DNA from: Planctomycetaceae bacterium | GTDB lineage: Bacteria > Planctomycetota > Planctomycetia > Planctomycetales > Planctomycetaceae | DNA length: 9,113 nucleotides | Direction of reading: 5' to 3' | Assembly: GCA_003445035.1 (NCBI GenBank) | Contig: DLVV01000203.1 | Coordinates: 1 to 9,113, forward strand | Shown here: piece after piece, positions 6,414 to 9,113 of the stretch | How positions within the stretch are numbered: position 1 is the first letter of the stretch | Layout: each line of letters starts with the position of its first letter | Translations under genes and position numbers: made by a program | Notes under the pieces: generated by a model | Databases searched by the model: none | What the model saw: only the letters and a program-made list of their open reading frames with translations | Told to the model about the DNA's origin: nothing

Positions 6414-7637
6414 CTAGATGGTGCCCGAACTCTGGAAGACCGGCAGCAACAGCGCGGCGACAACAAACAGGATCACTCCCGCGATCATCATCAGCATCAC
6501 CGGTTCCAGGAACCGGACACCGAGTTCCAGTTGCCGGTAGGTGCGGCGTTCGAGGTTCTCGGAAATGTCGATCAGGACCTGCTCGAGATTGTTGGATTCC
6601 TCACCCACGGCGATCATCTCGATGATCTCGTCAGCGAATTGGCCACTGGCTCCCAGCGGTCCTGCCAGCGACTTGCCGTCCTGGACGGCGTCGGCTGCCG
6701 TGTTGATGGCTCGTGCCAGCACCTGGTTGCCTGAGGCGTCCTTGGCAATTCTCAGCGAGTTGAGAATCGGCACGCCGTTATGCAGCAGGGTTCCCAGGAT
6801 CCGGCAGAATCGCGCGGTGGACAGGCTGCGGATCACGCCCAGCTTGAGCCGCAAGCCATCGGTGAGCCATCGCCCGGTCTCGGACCGAGACCACATCGAG
6901 CTTCCGAAGATGGTCCCGACCAGGGCAACCAGCATCAGCATCCAGACCTGCACGACACTGCCCTCAAACAACGGGGCCTGCAGAAATCCGCTGATGCCCA
7001 GCAACGTGGTCGTGGCCCAGGGAAGCTCTCCCTGTTTGCTGAGCCGATCAAAAATCGGCTCGAATTTCGGCACGAACCAGATGATCATGATCGTGACGAC
7101 GGTGAAACCGGTGGCGACCAGAAAGGCCGGGTAGGCGATCGCCCCCAGGACACGTCCCTTGAGGTCTTCCTGGTGATCGGTGAACGTCGCAATTCGCTTG
7201 AGCACGTCCTCGAGAAACCCGCCCTCCTCGCCGGCGCGGACCATGCTGACGATCAGGTCGTTGAAGACCCGCGGGTGTTGTCCCAACGCGGTGGCCAGCG
7301 GTGTTCCGTCAGCCACCCGGTCACGGACATCAGCAAGAACGAGTTTCAGGGATCCGACCTTGGTCTGCCGATCGAGCAGGTCCAGCGAGCGAAGCAGGGG
7401 AACACCACTGCGGAGCAGGTCGGCCAGTTGGCTGAAGAACGTCGCCAGCAACCGCACCTTGACCTTGCGGCCGGCGTACTTCTGCTGCTGGACTTCTTTC
7501 TCGGCCAGCGCGATGGAGAGCGGAAACAGGCTGCGTCCGGTCAGCGAACTGGCCGCCTCGGCCTGGGTCGCTGCGGTAAGCACCCCGGCCACTTCACGGC
7601 CGGTCAACTCTCGAGCTGTGTACTGAAATTCCGGCAT
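6414..7637 (-). CDS. gspF: T2SS inner-membrane platform protein GspF
   Basis: Polytopic inner-membrane protein (PilC/GspF family) that contacts GspE and is thought to pass ATPase-driven movement to the growing pseudopilus. The 407 residues match the family's usual length. Two T2SSF domains are visible. The first spans about 67-190, with FFSQLADLLRSGVPLLRSLD and the conserved MVRAGEEGG at 132-140. The second spans about 275-400, with ARFCRILGTLLHNGVPILNS and the related GEESNNLEQVL at 345-355. Probable membrane spans are about 168-190, 228-248 and 378-400. A cytoplasmic N-terminal domain occupies residues 1-60. The ATG at 7635-7637 is the only start giving the full family N-terminus (MPEFQYTARE). 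Its Shine-Dalgarno is weak, GAGTG at 7643-7647. The 69-base gap from gspE and the 105-base gap before gspG each hold a hairpin. Confidence 0.97.
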   Translation of the reverse strand: MPEFQYTARELTGREVAGVLTAATQAEAASSLTGRSLFPLSIALAEKEVQQQKYAGRKVKVRLLATFFSQLADLLRSGVPLLRSLDLLDRQTKVGSLKLVLADVRDRVADGTPLATALGQHPRVFNDLIVSMVRAGEEGGFLEDVLKRIATFTDHQEDLKGRVLGAIAYPAFLVATGFTVVTIMIIWFVPKFEPIFDRLSKQGELPWATTTLLGISGFLQAPLFEGSVVQVWMLMLVALVGTIFGSSMWSRSETGRWLTDGLRLKLGVIRSLSTARFCRILGTLLHNGVPILNSLRIAKDASGNQVLARAINTAADAVQDGKSLAGPLGASGQFADEIIEMIAVGEESNNLEQVLIDISENLERRTYRQLELGVRFLEPVMLMMIAGVILFVVAALLLPVFQSSGTI

Positions 7638-7650
7638 CGGATCACTCGGC

Positions 7651-7674
7651 CCCGCAGGCCACCCTGCCAGCGGG
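7651..7674 (-). other. Strong imperfect hairpin between gspE and gspF
   Basis: Nine-position arms (7651-7659 and 7666-7674) pair at eight positions with one A-A mismatch and a six-base loop; seven or more of the pairs are GC. It lies in the 69-base gap, just upstream of the weak gspF ribosome site. There is no T run, so an intrinsic terminator is unlikely. Confidence 0.5.
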
Positions 7675-7706
7675 AATGGTCAAAAGTTGGGGTCGGAAAC
7701 GATCCG

Positions 7707-9113
7707 TCAGACAATATCTCCCTTGGTGATACGGGCAACCTCTTCGACATCGGTAACCCCATCGAGAACTTTCAGCCAGCCGGAATCCCGCAACGTGGTC
7801 ATACCGTTCTTCAGTCCGTGCAGGCGAATCCGGCTCGAATTGGCCCGCTCGACACACAGGTCACGGACCCCTTCATCGGTTCGCAACAACTCGAAGATCC
7901 CGGTTCTCCCGGAGTAACCGGTGTCGCGACAGGCCCGGCACCCCTTCGGCCGATAGAGCACCTCGGGCACCGGCCGCGGGAAGTCGGGCGGCAATTCGTC
8001 TTCGTCCGGCGTGTACGCTTCACGACATTCGCTGCACAACCGACGGATCAGTCGCTGGGCCAACACGCCCTCGACCGTACTGGAGGCCAGGAACGGCTCG
8101 ACGCCCATGTCGATCAGCCTGGTGAAGGCAGTGGCCGCGTCGTTGGTGTGCAACGTGGAAAAGACCAGGTGACCGGTCAGTGCGGCCTGAATCGCCGCCT
8201 CCGCCGTCTCGCCGTCCCGGATTTCCCCGACGAGAATCACGTCCGGGTCGTGTCGCAGGATGCTGCGGAGGCCGTGAGCAAAGGTCAGGCCGATCTTGTT
8301 GTGGACCTGGATCTGGTTGATCCCATCCGTCTGGTATTCGACGGGATCCTCGACGGTGACGATTTTCGTTGACGTCGACTTCAGTTCGTTGAGACAGCTG
8401 TAAAGAGTCGTGGTCTTGCCACAGCCAGTGGGACCCGTGACCAGGATGATGCCGTGAGGCAACTCGATCAGTTCGTTGAACGCCCTGATGATTTCTTCGG
8501 GCAACCCGACGTTGACCAGGTCGAATACCATCCTGCCCTTGTCGAGCAGCCTGAGCACCACGGCTTCACCGTGGATCATCGGGATAATCGAAACCCGCAC
8601 GTCGATATCGCGGCCACGAATCCTCAGCTTGATCCGACCGTCCTGGGGCATCCGCCGTTCGGCGATGTTCAGCCGCGACATGATTTTCAGTCGCGTGATG
8701 ATCGACGTGTAAAACTGGTTGATCTCGGGAGGCACCGGCTGGGGCCTGAGCATCCCGTCAATACGGAAACGAACCCGCAGGCCGTGTTCCTGCGGTTCGA
8801 TGTGCACGTCGGTCGTATTGAGCTCCAGCGCCTCGATCAACAACTCGTTGACCAGCCGGATCACCGACGCCGCCTGGGCCTCATCAACGAGGTCCCCATC
8901 GAGGTCGTCGATCTCCTCGAGCAACTCGACCCCGTCGTCGGCGGTCCGTGCGACCAGTTCCGTGATCGTGTCACCGCCGACGCCAAGGTTCGCCTTGATC
9001 AGGTCGGTGATGTCTTCGTGGCGAGCGAGAACGGGATCGAGTTCGAGTCCCGATAGGCTGGAGAGTTCGCTGAGCGCTTCCAGGTCGAACGGATCACTGG
9101 TGGCAACCCGGAC
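7707..9113 (-). CDS. gspE: T2SS assembly ATPase GspE, 5' end outside window
   Basis: Cytoplasmic hexameric ATPase that powers pseudopilus assembly by working on GspF at the inner membrane. The reading frame is open to the right edge, giving 468 visible codons; about 100 N-terminal residues are probably missing compared with the usual 500-570. Visible residues 1-42 are the end of the N-terminal GspE/MshEN domain (starts [14 protein letters not shown]). The motor core has Walker A GPTGCGKT at 227-234, the Asp box VEDPVEY at 254-260, Walker B ILVGEIRD at 293-300 and the His box STLHTNDA at 319-326. A zinc-type tetracysteine module CX2C-X28-CX2C uses Cys 360, 363, 392 and 395 and is followed by the usual [16 protein letters not shown] at 8922-8924 opens a shorter frame but cannot be the true start, because family sequence continues upstream of it. 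It ends in TGA, 69 bases before gspF. The paralogues PilB and MshE share these motifs; the pseudopilin neighbours favour GspE. Confidence 0.97.
   Translation of the reverse strand, partial: VRVATSDPFDLEALSELSSLSGLELDPVLARHEDITDLIKANLGVGGDTITELVARTADDGVELLEEIDDLDGDLVDEAQAASVIRLVNELLIEALELNTTDVHIEPQEHGLRVRFRIDGMLRPQPVPPEINQFYTSIITRLKIMSRLNIAERRMPQDGRIKLRIRGRDIDVRVSIIPMIHGEAVVLRLLDKGRMVFDLVNVGLPEEIIRAFNELIELPHGIILVTGPTGCGKTTTLYSCLNELKSTSTKIVTVEDPVEYQTDGINQIQVHNKIGLTFAHGLRSILRHDPDVILVGEIRDGETAEAAIQAALTGHLVFSTLHTNDAATAFTRLIDMGVEPFLASSTVEGVLAQRLIRRLCSECREAYTPDEDELPPDFPRPVPEVLYRPKGCRACRDTGYSGRTGIFELLRTDEGVRDLCVERANSSRIRLHGLKNGMTTLRDSGWLKVLDGVTDVEEVARITKGDIV

Noticed and set aside
6780..8372. Plus-strand open frame of 530 codons across gspF and gspE
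   Set aside because: It is antisense to two genes with intact family motifs, crosses their junction, is rich in Arg, Gln, Gly and Asp as expected from an antisense GC-rich frame, and shows no domain.
7707..8924. gspE as a complete gene starting at TTG 8924
   Set aside because: The frame continues to the window edge and the upstream codons match the GspE/MshEN N-terminal domain, so the gene is cut by the window and not short.

Overview
The window is a single block of type II secretion system (T2SS, general secretion pathway) genes, all on the minus strand and transcribed from the right edge towards the left. The order is gspE (its 5' end lies beyond the window), gspF, gspG, gspH, gspI, gspJ, gspK, a gspL-type gene and a gspM/PilO-type gene that runs off the left edge. 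The DNA is GC-rich. The order E-F-G-H-I-J-K-L-M is the classical T2SS order, but several proteins differ from the proteobacterial versions. GspL combines a PilM-like cytoplasmic half with a PilN-like half. GspJ carries a long acidic linker. GspK carries an EF-hand-type loop and a duplicated segment. From my knowledge of these families, this combination fits a planctomycete best. That is an inference: there is no rRNA or other marker gene here to confirm it.

Right part (about 6414-9113): the ATPase GspE and its membrane partner GspF, the assembly motor. Middle part (about 2027-6308): five pseudopilin-type genes. GspG is the major subunit of the periplasmic pseudopilus; GspH, GspI, GspJ and GspK are minor subunits that build its tip. 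Each has a type IV prepilin-like N-terminus for prepilin peptidase. GspG, H, I and J carry Glu at position +5, and GspK lacks it, as is usual for that subunit. Left part (1-1865): the inner-membrane platform. The GspL-like protein has an actin-like cytoplasmic half, one membrane span and a PilN-like periplasmic half. The GspM-like protein starts in the last codons of gspL.

The gene joints fall into two kinds. H-I, I-J and L-M overlap as ATGA, each with a good Shine-Dalgarno sequence in the upstream gene, so translation is probably coupled inside the minor-pseudopilin group and inside the platform pair. E-F, F-G, G-H, J-K and K-L are separated by 69-161 bases, and each gap can be drawn with a GC-rich hairpin. 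No gap shows a stem followed by a T run, so I see no intrinsic terminator and treat the block as one operon, possibly with RNA processing points. There is no gene-free stretch longer than 161 bases.

I found no mobile element, CRISPR array, tRNA or rRNA, and no clear sign of a wholly new system. The long open frames on the plus strand are shadows of the GC-rich minus-strand genes. The points most worth checking are the GspK architecture, the PilM-PilN-type GspL, the short frame and hairpin before gspK, and the hairpins in the gaps.
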